Shown here in pieces: positions 1 to 5,536 of a DNA stretch of 6,727 nucleotides. The stretch covers positions 1-6,727 of the forward strand of contig JAPUHZ010000418.1 in assembly GCA_027297485.1 (NCBI GenBank). The letters are read 5' to 3'. The notes under the pieces were generated by a model. It ran no database searches. It saw nothing but the letters and a program-made list of their open reading frames with translations, and had not been told where the DNA came from. This DNA is from Deltaproteobacteria bacterium. GTDB taxonomy: Bacteria; Desulfobacterota_B; Binatia; UBA9968. A program made the position numbers and the translations under genes. Within the stretch, counting starts at the first letter, position 1. Each line of letters opens with the position of its first letter.

Positions 1-1
1 T

Positions 2-520
2 ATAGCCACTCTGGGTATTTCGCTGCCTCATTTTATTTTGGGGGCATTGCTCATCTGGATATTTTCTCTTCAACTCGGTTGGTTCCAGGCCGGAAGATGG
101 GGGCAAATGACCAGTGCCGTTCTCCCAACCATCACTCTTGGGGCAGCCCCCGCCGCGTATCTATCGTATCTTCTCCGCTCTACCCTTCTCGAAACCCTGG
201 GAGAGGATTTTATCCGGACCGCCCGCGCCAAGGGGCTCAAGGAAACCATCGTCCTTTTTAAGCATGCCTTGAGCAATTCCCTAATCCCCATCCTAACCGT
301 AATGGGCCCGCTTTTTGCAACCTTGGTAACTGGCTCTTTTGTTGTCGAATATGTCTTCGCCATCCCCGGCATGGGAAGGTTCTTTATCACTGCAGTGACG
401 GACCGAGACTATCCTCTCATCATGGGAGTGACATTGGTATACACGACGCTCTTGGTGTGCGCCAATCTTTTAGTGGATCTGTTTTACTCGTTTATAGATC
501 CCAGAATAAGAAGTCATTGA
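2..520 (+). CDS. ABC transporter permease, OppB/DppB type (3' part)
   Basis: This is the C-terminal 172 residues of an inner-membrane permease of the peptide/nickel importer family; the start lies left of the window. The frame is open from base 2 and ends in TGA at 518-520. The EAA loop that docks the ATPase is visible as IRTARAKGL followed by HALSNSLIPILT. It is followed by the family's C-terminal signature: FVVEYVFAIPGMG, then DYPLIMG, a last hydrophobic segment, and the ending DPRIR. Several hydrophobic stretches alternate with short loops. The next permease starts 6 nt after the stop, so the two are co-transcribed and should form the heterodimeric channel. Substrate (dipeptide, oligopeptide, nickel, sugar) cannot be read from the permease alone. 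The family call is firm; the gene name is left open for that reason. Confidence 0.93.
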   Translation: MATLGISLPHFILGALLIWIFSLQLGWFQAGRWGQMTSAVLPTITLGAAPAAYLSYLLRSTLLETLGEDFIRTARAKGLKETIVLFKHALSNSLIPILTVMGPLFATLVTGSFVVEYVFAIPGMGRFFITAVTDRDYPLIMGVTLVYTTLLVCANLLVDLFYSFIDPRIRSH

Positions 521-526
521 AAATCC

Positions 527-1384
527 ATGAATGACAAAAAGAAATTTAGAAGACGATGGAGCGGGCTGTGCGGGGACCCAATGCTTATTTGGAGCCTTGT
601 TTTTATTCTCATAGTCAGCCTCGCGGGGTTCTTCGCCCCGCTGCTTTCCCCCTATGCTCCAGGGGGACTCGAAGAAAACCATATCTTGGAAGGACCCAGT
701 TGGAGTCACTGGATGGGCACAGATGGATTAGGAAGAGACCTTTTGACTCGCATCCTTTACGGTGCGCGCGTCTCTATCGTGGTGGGCATTGGGACTGCCG
801 TGATCGCTTTGGTCATCGGGACATTCTACGGTCTCATCTCAGGGTACGCCGGGGGAGTCTTGGATAACCTGCTCATGCGCATTGTAGATGTTTTCTACAG
901 CTTGCCTGATCTTCTTATCTTTATTCTTCTCTCGCTATTGTTCGGACGCAATATCACAGGTGTCCTCATAGCCCTCGGGCTTGTCACCTGGGTCCGCTTT
1001 GCCCGCATCACGCGCGGACAGGTACTCCAGGCCAAGGAATTAACTTATGTCGAAGGAGCCAGGGCTATAGGAGCCTCTCGGATTCGGATCGTTCTACAGC
1101 ACATCCTTCCCAATATCATGGCTCCCGTTTTGGTCACCTTGACCTTTAGCATCCCCGCCGCGATCTTGGCGGAATCTACGTTGAGCTTCATTGGCCTAGG
1201 CATCAACGACCCTTATAGCGATTGGGGAACCAGTTGGGGGACACTGGCACAAGACGGTTGGCGTGCCATGCGGAGCTATCCCCATGTTATCGTCTTTCCC
1301 AGCCTCGCCATTTTTCTCACAATCCTCGCCTTCAACTTCTTGGGTAACGGCCTAAGGGACATCTTAGACCCCAAGGGAAGATGA
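527..1384 (+). CDS. ABC transporter permease, OppC/DppC type
   Basis: This complete 285-residue permease is of normal length for the family and is the partner of the preceding OppB-like subunit. An OppC N-terminal segment has one membrane helix (about residues 20-42). The family motif HWMGTDGLGRD follows at 61-71. The transport domain then has further helices near 84-105, 118-140, 142-158, 200-222 and 254-275. The EAA loop that contacts the ATPase lies at about 174-196 (YVEGARAIGAS through HILPN). The end, GNGLRDILDP, is typical. The ATG lies 6 nt after the upstream stop, with only a weak purine stretch before it, so translation probably depends on coupling. In standard dpp/opp operons the ATPase genes follow; here a 168-bp gap and an unrelated gene follow. 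The solute-binding protein and ATPases must lie upstream or elsewhere. Confidence 0.95.
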   Translation: MNDKKKFRRRWSGLCGDPMLIWSLVFILIVSLAGFFAPLLSPYAPGGLEENHILEGPSWSHWMGTDGLGRDLLTRILYGARVSIVVGIGTAVIALVIGTFYGLISGYAGGVLDNLLMRIVDVFYSLPDLLIFILLSLLFGRNITGVLIALGLVTWVRFARITRGQVLQAKELTYVEGARAIGASRIRIVLQHILPNIMAPVLVTLTFSIPAAILAESTLSFIGLGINDPYSDWGTSWGTLAQDGWRAMRSYPHVIVFPSLAIFLTILAFNFLGNGLRDILDPKGR

Positions 1385-1463
1385 GGGATGTGGCCGAAAA
1401 ATTAGCCCCGATATCGATCATGAGCAAAAAAGGGAGGTTTTACGACCAGTTTTGTTACCAATC

Positions 1464-1490
1464 TTGACATTTGCCCAAATCGTGTATAAA
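1464..1490 (+). promoter_or_regulatory. Putative sigma-70 type promoter for the rhodanese-ThiF gene
   Basis: A perfect -35 hexamer TTGACA lies at 1464-1469 and a TATAAA -10-like hexamer at 1485-1490. The spacer is 15 nt, shorter than the usual 16-18; reading the -10 as TAAAAA (1487-1492) gives 17 nt with a poorer match. Transcription would start near 1497, leaving a leader of about 55 nt to the ATG at 1553. The 1385-1552 gap otherwise shows no gene and no convincing terminator for the permease genes, so some read-through from them is possible. The call rests on sequence match and position only. Confidence 0.55.
1469..1480. repeat. Small inverted repeat in the promoter spacer
   Basis: ATTTG and CAAAT form a 5-bp inverted repeat around a 2-nt centre. 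It lies between the putative -35 and -10 elements of the rhodanese-ThiF gene. It is short and A/T-rich, so it may be chance. Its position is one where an activator or repressor could act. Confidence 0.3.
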
Positions 1491-1492
1491 AA

Positions 1493-1507
1493 AGACCTAT
1501 AAGGTCT
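1493..1507. promoter_or_regulatory. Inverted repeat at the predicted transcription start, possible operator
   Basis: AGACCT and AGGTCT form a perfect 6-bp inverted repeat separated by ATA. It sits directly after the -10-like element and covers the expected transcription start, a classic repressor position. The stem is too short and its loop too tight for a stable RNA hairpin, and no T-run follows, so a protein binding site is more likely than a terminator. Rrf2-family regulators of sulfur metabolism use dyads of roughly this kind, but linking this site to one is inference. Confidence 0.45.
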
Positions 1508-1552
1508 AAGAATTTTAGAAGAACTGATTGCTTTGAGAAATTAGGAGCAAAT

Positions 1553-2719
1553 ATGGGTAAGAGCTATCAGCAGCTAATGGATGAGGCTCGAAAAGAGGTC
1601 CCTGAGATCTCGGTTCAGGAAGCCAAAAAGCTTGCGGAAGATAACGGGAAGCGTCTCCTGTTGGATGTCCGGGAAAAGGATGAGTACCGGGAAGGCCATT
1701 TAGTAGGCGCTGTCTCTTTACCTCGCGGTTTTCTCGAAATCAAAGTTGAGTCTACGATTCCCGATAAGTCGATCCCTATTATAGCTTATTGTGCCGGAGG
1801 AGTTCGTTCACTTTTAGCCGGCAAGGCCTTGAAAGATATGGGTTATGAAGACGTCACTTCCATGTCCGGCGGATACACGGCTTGGAAAAATGCCGGCTTT
1901 AAGTGGGCCCAGGACCATCAATTTACCCCCGAACAGGTGACCCGGTATAGCCGTCACTTTCTCCTTTCAGAGGTAGGTGAAGAAGGCCAAGCTAAGCTCC
2001 TCAAGGCCAAGGTGCTCATGGTAGGTGCGGGGGGATTAGGCTGCCCATCTGCATATTATCTAGCGGCCGCGGGCGTAGGGACCTTGGGGATCATTGACAA
2101 TGATGTGGTGGATCTCTCCAACCTGCAAAGACAGATTCTCCATACCAACGATCGGATCGGAATGCCTAAGACAGAATCCGCCAAGCTGACCATTCAGGCG
2201 CTCAATCCTGATGTCCGAGTCGTAACTTATCAGGAAAAGCTCACCTCTCAAAACATCATGGAGATTATCAAAGACTACGACATTGTCGTGGATGGCTGCG
2301 ACAATTTCCCCACACGTTATCTGGTTAATGACGCTTGTGTAATGGCCAAGAAGCCTAATGTTCACGGCAGTATCTTCCAATTTGAAGGTCAGGCCTCGGT
2401 CTTCTACCCGGGCAAGGGTCCCTGCTATCGTTGCCTCTACCCAGAACCGCCGCCTCCTGGAATGGCGCCGAGCTGTGCAGAGGCCGGAGTTCTAGGAGTC
2501 CTCCCAGGGCTCATAGGGGTGATTCAGGCTCTAGAGACCATTAAACTGATCTTGGGAAAAGGAGATGCGCTGATAGGACGGCTTCTCTGCTTCAACACGC
2601 TGACCATGGAGATCACCACGCTCTATCTTAAGGCTGATCCTTCCTGCCCTCTGTGCGGAGAAAAGCCGACCATTCAAAACCTGATTGACTACGAGGAGTT
2701 TTGTAATCTTCACGCCTAA
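1553..2719 (+). CDS. moeB: Rhodanese/ThiF-MoeB fusion: sulfur-carrier adenylyltransferase and sulfurtransferase
   Basis: This 388-residue cytoplasmic enzyme is predicted to adenylate the C-terminal glycine of a ubiquitin-like sulfur carrier (MoaD or ThiS type) and supply sulfur to form the thiocarboxylate, for molybdopterin, thiamine or related pathways. Residues 15-117 are a rhodanese domain with LLLDVRE, a GHLVGA loop and the active-site loop CAGGVRS (persulfide Cys80, Arg85). Residues 128-388 are an E1-like ThiF/MoeB domain: RYSRHFLL start, nucleotide loop GAGGLG (158-163), DLSNLQRQ (187-194), DGCDN with the metal-binding Asp250, conserved Cys308, and two CxxC zinc pairs (291/294 and 365/368). 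AGGAG lies 5 nt before the ATG. Rhodanese comes first, opposite to MoeZ/MOCS3, an order also known in some other bacterial MoeB proteins. No carrier or cofactor gene is adjacent, so the pathway is unresolved. Confidence 0.9.
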   Translation: MGKSYQQLMDEARKEVPEISVQEAKKLAEDNGKRLLLDVREKDEYREGHLVGAVSLPRGFLEIKVESTIPDKSIPIIAYCAGGVRSLLAGKALKDMGYEDVTSMSGGYTAWKNAGFKWAQDHQFTPEQVTRYSRHFLLSEVGEEGQAKLLKAKVLMVGAGGLGCPSAYYLAAAGVGTLGIIDNDVVDLSNLQRQILHTNDRIGMPKTESAKLTIQALNPDVRVVTYQEKLTSQNIMEIIKDYDIVVDGCDNFPTRYLVNDACVMAKKPNVHGSIFQFEGQASVFYPGKGPCYRCLYPEPPPPGMAPSCAEAGVLGVLPGLIGVIQALETIKLILGKGDALIGRLLCFNTLTMEITTLYLKADPSCPLCGEKPTIQNLIDYEEFCNLHA

Positions 2720-2738
2720 GAGAATCTGACCACCATTT

Positions 2739-2778
2739 AAAAGAAGGGCCGACCCTTTAAGGCGGCCCTTCTTTTTTT
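2739..2778 (+). terminator. Strong Rho-independent terminator after the rhodanese-ThiF gene
   Basis: A perfect 11-bp stem pairs 2741-2751 (AAGAAGGGCCG) with 2763-2773. Two more A-T pairs can extend it to 13 bp. The loop is 11 nt and a run of seven T (2772-2778) closes the element. It starts 19 nt after the TAA of the rhodanese-ThiF gene. On the - strand the flank is only a short A-rich to T-rich tract, so it may be weakly bidirectional, but no - strand gene ends here. Confidence 0.92.
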
Positions 2779-2791
2779 ATCGGTCCACTAC

Positions 2792-3433
2792 ATGGAAACT
2801 CTTTTTCTGTTGCGTCACGGAAAAACTGCCTGGAATGAAGAGGGGCGCGTAATGGGTCGCCGGGGGATCCCTTTGAACCGGAACGGAATGCTTCAAGCAA
2901 AGCGCATAGCCCGGATTCTACCCCGCCTGGATATAGACGCGATCTACAGTAGCCCGTTAAAGCGTGCGCTTGAGACTTCCCGTATCCTGGTTCAAGAAAA
3001 TGACCTTCCTATGAAGATCGATTCCAATCTTACAGAGGTTGCCTTTGGCCGTTGGGAGGGCTACCGATTTGAAGATCTAATTCAAGATGAGGCCTACCAG
3101 CGTTTTCTAAGGGATCCATTAAAGGCAACGGTACCTGGAGGGGAGACCATTCAAGATGTGCAAAAAAGGGGACTAAAAGTTATACGGCGAGCTGCCAGAG
3201 AGTTCCCCCAGGGTCGGCTTCTCTTTGTCTCTCATGCCGACGTAATCCGCGCGATTATGTGTCACTATTTGCGGCTGCCCCTCGAAGAGTTCCGTCGTCT
3301 GAGAATCGACAACGGTTCTTTGACCGCCTTAGAGGTGGATGGCCTCTGGGCAGAGGTCAAGTTCATAAATTATGTTCCTGATGTGACTCGTCTAAGTAAG
3401 GAGACCGGGGGGGGCTCAACGCTTCCCATTTGA
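2792..3433 (+). CDS. Histidine phosphatase (phosphoglycerate mutase-like) family protein
   Basis: This 213-residue soluble enzyme belongs to the GpmB/CobC/PhoE branch of the histidine phosphatase superfamily. The N-terminal LLRHGKTAWN places the phospho-accepting His9 next to Arg8. SSPLKRALET supplies the second phosphate-binding Arg58, LTEVAFGRWEG supplies the acid Glu82, and VSHADVIR supplies the second catalytic His148. The set is complete, so the protein should be active. The substrate is not predictable: cofactor-independent-type mutase, alpha-ribazole-phosphate phosphatase and broad phosphatases all look alike. The ATG at 2792 is the only reasonable start, because the catalytic RHG begins at residue 8 and no other ATG, GTG or TTG lies in the open frame upstream. 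There is no Shine-Dalgarno sequence, and the preceding terminator's T-run ends 13 nt before the ATG. A run of eight G (3407-3414) lies near the 3' end. Confidence 0.93.
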   Translation: METLFLLRHGKTAWNEEGRVMGRRGIPLNRNGMLQAKRIARILPRLDIDAIYSSPLKRALETSRILVQENDLPMKIDSNLTEVAFGRWEGYRFEDLIQDEAYQRFLRDPLKATVPGGETIQDVQKRGLKVIRRAAREFPQGRLLFVSHADVIRAIMCHYLRLPLEEFRRLRIDNGSLTALEVDGLWAEVKFINYVPDVTRLSKETGGGSTLPI

Positions 3434-3451
3434 GAAGAAAGAAAACCAAGC

Positions 3452-4174
3452 CTACATTCGAACCGCCTTTTTCAAAGCGCTAATCTCCTCCCGGGAAAGA
3501 GGACGCATTTCCCCCGGGGCAAGGGAACCAAGACGGATCGGACCTAAGCGAACGCGCATCAGCTTCTCTACAAGATAACCGAGTGCCTCGAACATCAGGC
3601 GTATTTCATGATATCGCCCCTCATGAATCTCCACTTCGAGCCAGGCGTTCTTCTTTAAAATTTGTAGAACGCGAACTCTGGCAGAGGCTGTCATCCGATT
3701 CTCCAGTTTAATGCCCCTGCGGAAACGATCCAGCTCTCTATTGGACGGACAACCACTGATCTTAACCCGATAGCCCTTCTTAACCTCGTAGCGTGGATGG
3801 GTCAGCCGCTGACCCAGCTCTCCATCGTTGGTCAGAAGGAGAAGGCCGGAGGATTTATAGTCCAATCTCCCGACAGGAAAAAGACGGCCCTTTTTTCCGA
3901 AAGGTTCGAGCCACTCTCCCAGATTGGGGCGCCCTTGAGGGTCGTGCATTGAAGTAATGAGACCCACAGGCTTATGAAACAGAAAATAGAGCCGTGATCG
4001 TGCAGGGATGAGCTTGCCATCGACTTTTATCTTGTCTCTGCTCGCATCGGCCTGGGAACCCAGTTTTCTGACCACGGCTCCGTTAACCCTCACCCGCCCT
4101 TCCTGAATCCATCTCTCCGCCTCCCTCCGGGAGGCCAACCCGGCATGGGACAGGATCTTCTGTAGCCGCTCCAT
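3452..4174 (-). CDS. rluB: Pseudouridine synthase, RsuA/RluB family
   Basis: This 240-residue enzyme isomerises a uridine in ribosomal RNA to pseudouridine. Residues 2-50 form an S4 RNA-binding domain (RLQKILSHAGLASRREAE, then GRVRVNG). The catalytic domain follows, with FHKPVGLITS (66-75), the active-site motif GRLDYKSSGLLLLTNDG (102-118) carrying catalytic Asp105, and the closing motif EGRYHEIRLMFEALGY (185-200). The closing motif resembles RsuA (YHQ-type) more than classical RluB (NRQ-type), so the target could be 16S rather than 23S rRNA. The position directly after scpB is the usual place of genes annotated rluB. AAGGGAG lies 4 nt before the ATG. It is the last gene of the - strand operon, 23 nt after scpB. 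It converges on the histidine phosphatase gene with no terminator visible between the stop codons. Confidence 0.9.
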   Translation of the reverse strand: MERLQKILSHAGLASRREAERWIQEGRVRVNGAVVRKLGSQADASRDKIKVDGKLIPARSRLYFLFHKPVGLITSMHDPQGRPNLGEWLEPFGKKGRLFPVGRLDYKSSGLLLLTNDGELGQRLTHPRYEVKKGYRVKISGCPSNRELDRFRRGIKLENRMTASARVRVLQILKKNAWLEVEIHEGRYHEIRLMFEALGYLVEKLMRVRLGPIRLGSLAPGEMRPLSREEISALKKAVRM

Positions 4175-4197
4175 TCCGCTCCCTTACTTTTTATTTT

Positions 4198-4776
4198 TTA
4201 CTTATTACTTGTCTCTTGCGGGCTATCATGCTCGGTGGCTTGAGGCACAGTCATCTCTTCCATCTCTTTGAGGGTGGGGAGATTGGTCAGGTTGTTCAGA
4301 TTAAACAGCTCCAAAAACTCAGGCGTCGTTCCGTAAAGGAAAGGCCTCCCTGGAACCTCTTTACGGGCAAAAATCCGCACCAGCCGCCGTTCCAGGAGGG
4401 TAGAGAGAACTCCATCGACATCGACTCCTCGAATGGTTTCGATCTCAGGCCGGGTGATGGGCTGCTTGTAAGCGATAATGGCCAAAGTCTCCAACGTGGC
4501 GTGAGTCATACGTGGCGGTCGACCTCGATAGAGGCCTTTAACCCAATCGGCATTTTCCTTCGGGGTTCTCATCTGATACCCACCTGCGACCTCGACTAGG
4601 CGGAAGCCCCGTCCGGCGGTGTCATATTCGGACTGGAGTTCCCTCAGAACGGATAGGATCTCCTTCTTGTCAACCCCTTCAAGGACATCACTCATGCGAC
4701 TGATAGTCAGGGAACCTTCAGCCACAAAGAGCAGGCTCTCGAGGACAGACCTTAATCGATCACGCTCCATGCCCAT
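4198..4776 (-). CDS. scpB: Segregation and condensation protein B
   Basis: ScpB dimers bind the kleisin ScpA and complete the Smc-ScpAB complex that compacts and segregates the chromosome. The 192-residue protein has the two expected winged-helix domains. The first is at about residues 5-75 (ESLLFVAEGSLT, then GGYQMRT). The second, about 91-155, has the family hallmark ETLAIIAYKQPITRPEIE, RGVDVDGVLSTLLER and VPGRPFLYGTT. A polar tail from about 165 is probably disordered. The start overlaps the end of scpA by 17 bp if the first ATG (4776) is used, or by 11 bp from the second ATG (4770). AAGGAG has ideal 6-nt spacing to the second ATG, so a 190-residue form starting MERDRL is at least as likely. 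Confidence 0.95.
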   Translation of the reverse strand: MGMERDRLRSVLESLLFVAEGSLTISRMSDVLEGVDKKEILSVLRELQSEYDTAGRGFRLVEVAGGYQMRTPKENADWVKGLYRGRPPRMTHATLETLAIIAYKQPITRPEIETIRGVDVDGVLSTLLERRLVRIFARKEVPGRPFLYGTTPEFLELFNLNNLTNLPTLKEMEEMTVPQATEHDSPQETSNK

Positions 4777-5536
4777 CTCCTTTGATCTCCTCCTTTGCCA
4801 TCCTGTCGTGCACTTCCTCTAAGGGCACGGTCAGTTCAATGACGATGGGTCCCACACGCTCCTCCTGCCAGACTCTAATGGCACGGATCCTGACAAGCTC
4901 CAACATGGCAAGAAAAGTTACCACGACCTCCATCCTTGAGGCCGCTCCCGCGAAGAGCGACTGAAAAACCACCTTACCTCTCCGATGCAGATCATCCAGG
5001 AGCAGATTCATTTTCTCCCGCACCGATATCCTTTCCAGAGTGACCTCGTGGACTGCCCCTTCGGGAAAGCGCTCCAAAATATGACGGAAGGCGGAGATCA
5101 GGTCGAAAAGGGAAAGTCCCTCAAATCCCACGCTTTCAACCTCCTCCGGAGCCTCGGATGGTCGGACAAAGACATCCCTTCTCAAGATCTCTCGCTTCTC
5201 AAGCTCTTCCGCAGCGTCTTTGAATCTCTGATACTCCAACATTCGGCGGATCAGCTCTTCTCGAGTATCCTCCTCTTCTTCCCCTTCCCCTTCCCCTTCC
5301 CCTTCGCCCGGGGGAAGTAACATTCTCGACTTGATTTGGATGAGGGTCGCCGCCATAACCAGGAATTCGCCGGCTACGTCAAGGTTCAAGCTCTGCATCA
5401 CTTCCAGAGTAGATAGGTACTGTTCGGTAATCGTCGCAATGGGGACATCGGTAATACTGACCTCGTTTTTCTTGATCAGATGAAGCAGGAGGTCAAGGGG
5501 ACCTTCGAATATCTCCAACTGCACTTTGGTACTCAC
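4760..5536 (-). CDS. scpA: Segregation and condensation protein A (kleisin)
   Basis: ScpA is the kleisin that bridges the heads of the Smc dimer and carries ScpB. The 258-residue protein starts with the family signature LEIFEGPLDLLLHLIKK (8-23) and has SITDVPIATITEQYL and LVMAATLIQIKSRMLLP, the N-terminal Smc-neck-binding region. A central helical part (91-155) contains the ScpB-binding stretch. A C-terminal winged helix (about 180-245, FLAMLELVRIRAIRVWQEE) binds the other Smc head. Between the N-domain and centre, residues 77-90 are pure Gly/Glu/Asp, encoded by a (GAAGGG) repeat; an acidic linker is common here, but the perfect repeat is not. The start is GTG (5536-5534), sharing GTGA with the trpS stop, so it is translationally coupled; GGTAGG lies only 3 nt before it, a poor site. 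Smc itself is not in the window. Confidence 0.95.
   Translation of the reverse strand: MSTKVQLEIFEGPLDLLLHLIKKNEVSITDVPIATITEQYLSTLEVMQSLNLDVAGEFLVMAATLIQIKSRMLLPPGEGEGEGEGEEEEDTREELIRRMLEYQRFKDAAEELEKREILRRDVFVRPSEAPEEVESVGFEGLSLFDLISAFRHILERFPEGAVHEVTLERISVREKMNLLLDDLHRRGKVVFQSLFAGAASRMEVVVTFLAMLELVRIRAIRVWQEERVGPIVIELTVPLEEVHDRMAKEEIKGDGHGA
4777..4796 (-). promoter_or_regulatory. Double Shine-Dalgarno for scpB inside the scpA 3' end
   Basis: On the - strand a distal AAAGGAGGAG (4796-4787) and a proximal AAAGGAG (4783-4777) precede two in-frame ATGs. The proximal site touches ATG 4776 but stands 6 nt from ATG 4770. The distal site stands 10 nt from ATG 4776. Both sites are within scpA codons, so scpB translation is coupled to ribosomes finishing scpA. 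The arrangement bears on the start choice and favours 4770. Confidence 0.65.
5279..5305 (-). repeat. Hexanucleotide (GAAGGG)4 repeat with G-quadruplex potential in scpA
   Basis: Four perfect GAAGGG units plus a final GAA encode residues 78-86 of ScpA. On the - strand, which is also the mRNA sense, the tract holds four GGGG runs separated by AA (5302-5281). This is a textbook quadruplex-forming arrangement with very short loops, and it is continued by purine-only codons up to about 5268. Copy-number change by slippage would add or remove Glu-Gly pairs without breaking the frame. Confidence 0.85.

Noticed and set aside
470..709. - strand open frame across the permease junction
   Set aside because: It lies opposite two well-supported permease genes, with no family resemblance.
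1385..1460. Terminator after the permease genes
   Set aside because: Only tiny complementarities such as GGC/GCC are visible, with no stable stem followed by T residues.
1420..1467. Fifteen-codon open frame (MSKKGRF...) in the gap before the rhodanese-ThiF gene
   Set aside because: It has no good ribosome site, ends within the putative -35 box and has no composition hinting at a leader peptide.
2685..2709. TTGACT with TAATCT downstream as a promoter for the histidine phosphatase gene
   Set aside because: The spacer is only 13 nt and no good -10 lies at 16-18 nt; any transcript would also have to pass the terminator.
3490..3516. CCCGGGAAA / TTTCCCCCGGG imperfect inverted repeat near the convergent ends
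   Set aside because: It lies within coding sequence of the pseudouridine synthase, has unpaired C residues in the arm and no T-run on either strand, so it is not a terminator.
4216..4599. + strand open frame opposite scpB
   Set aside because: It is antisense to clear ScpB winged-helix coding sequence, and no motif is seen in the translation.
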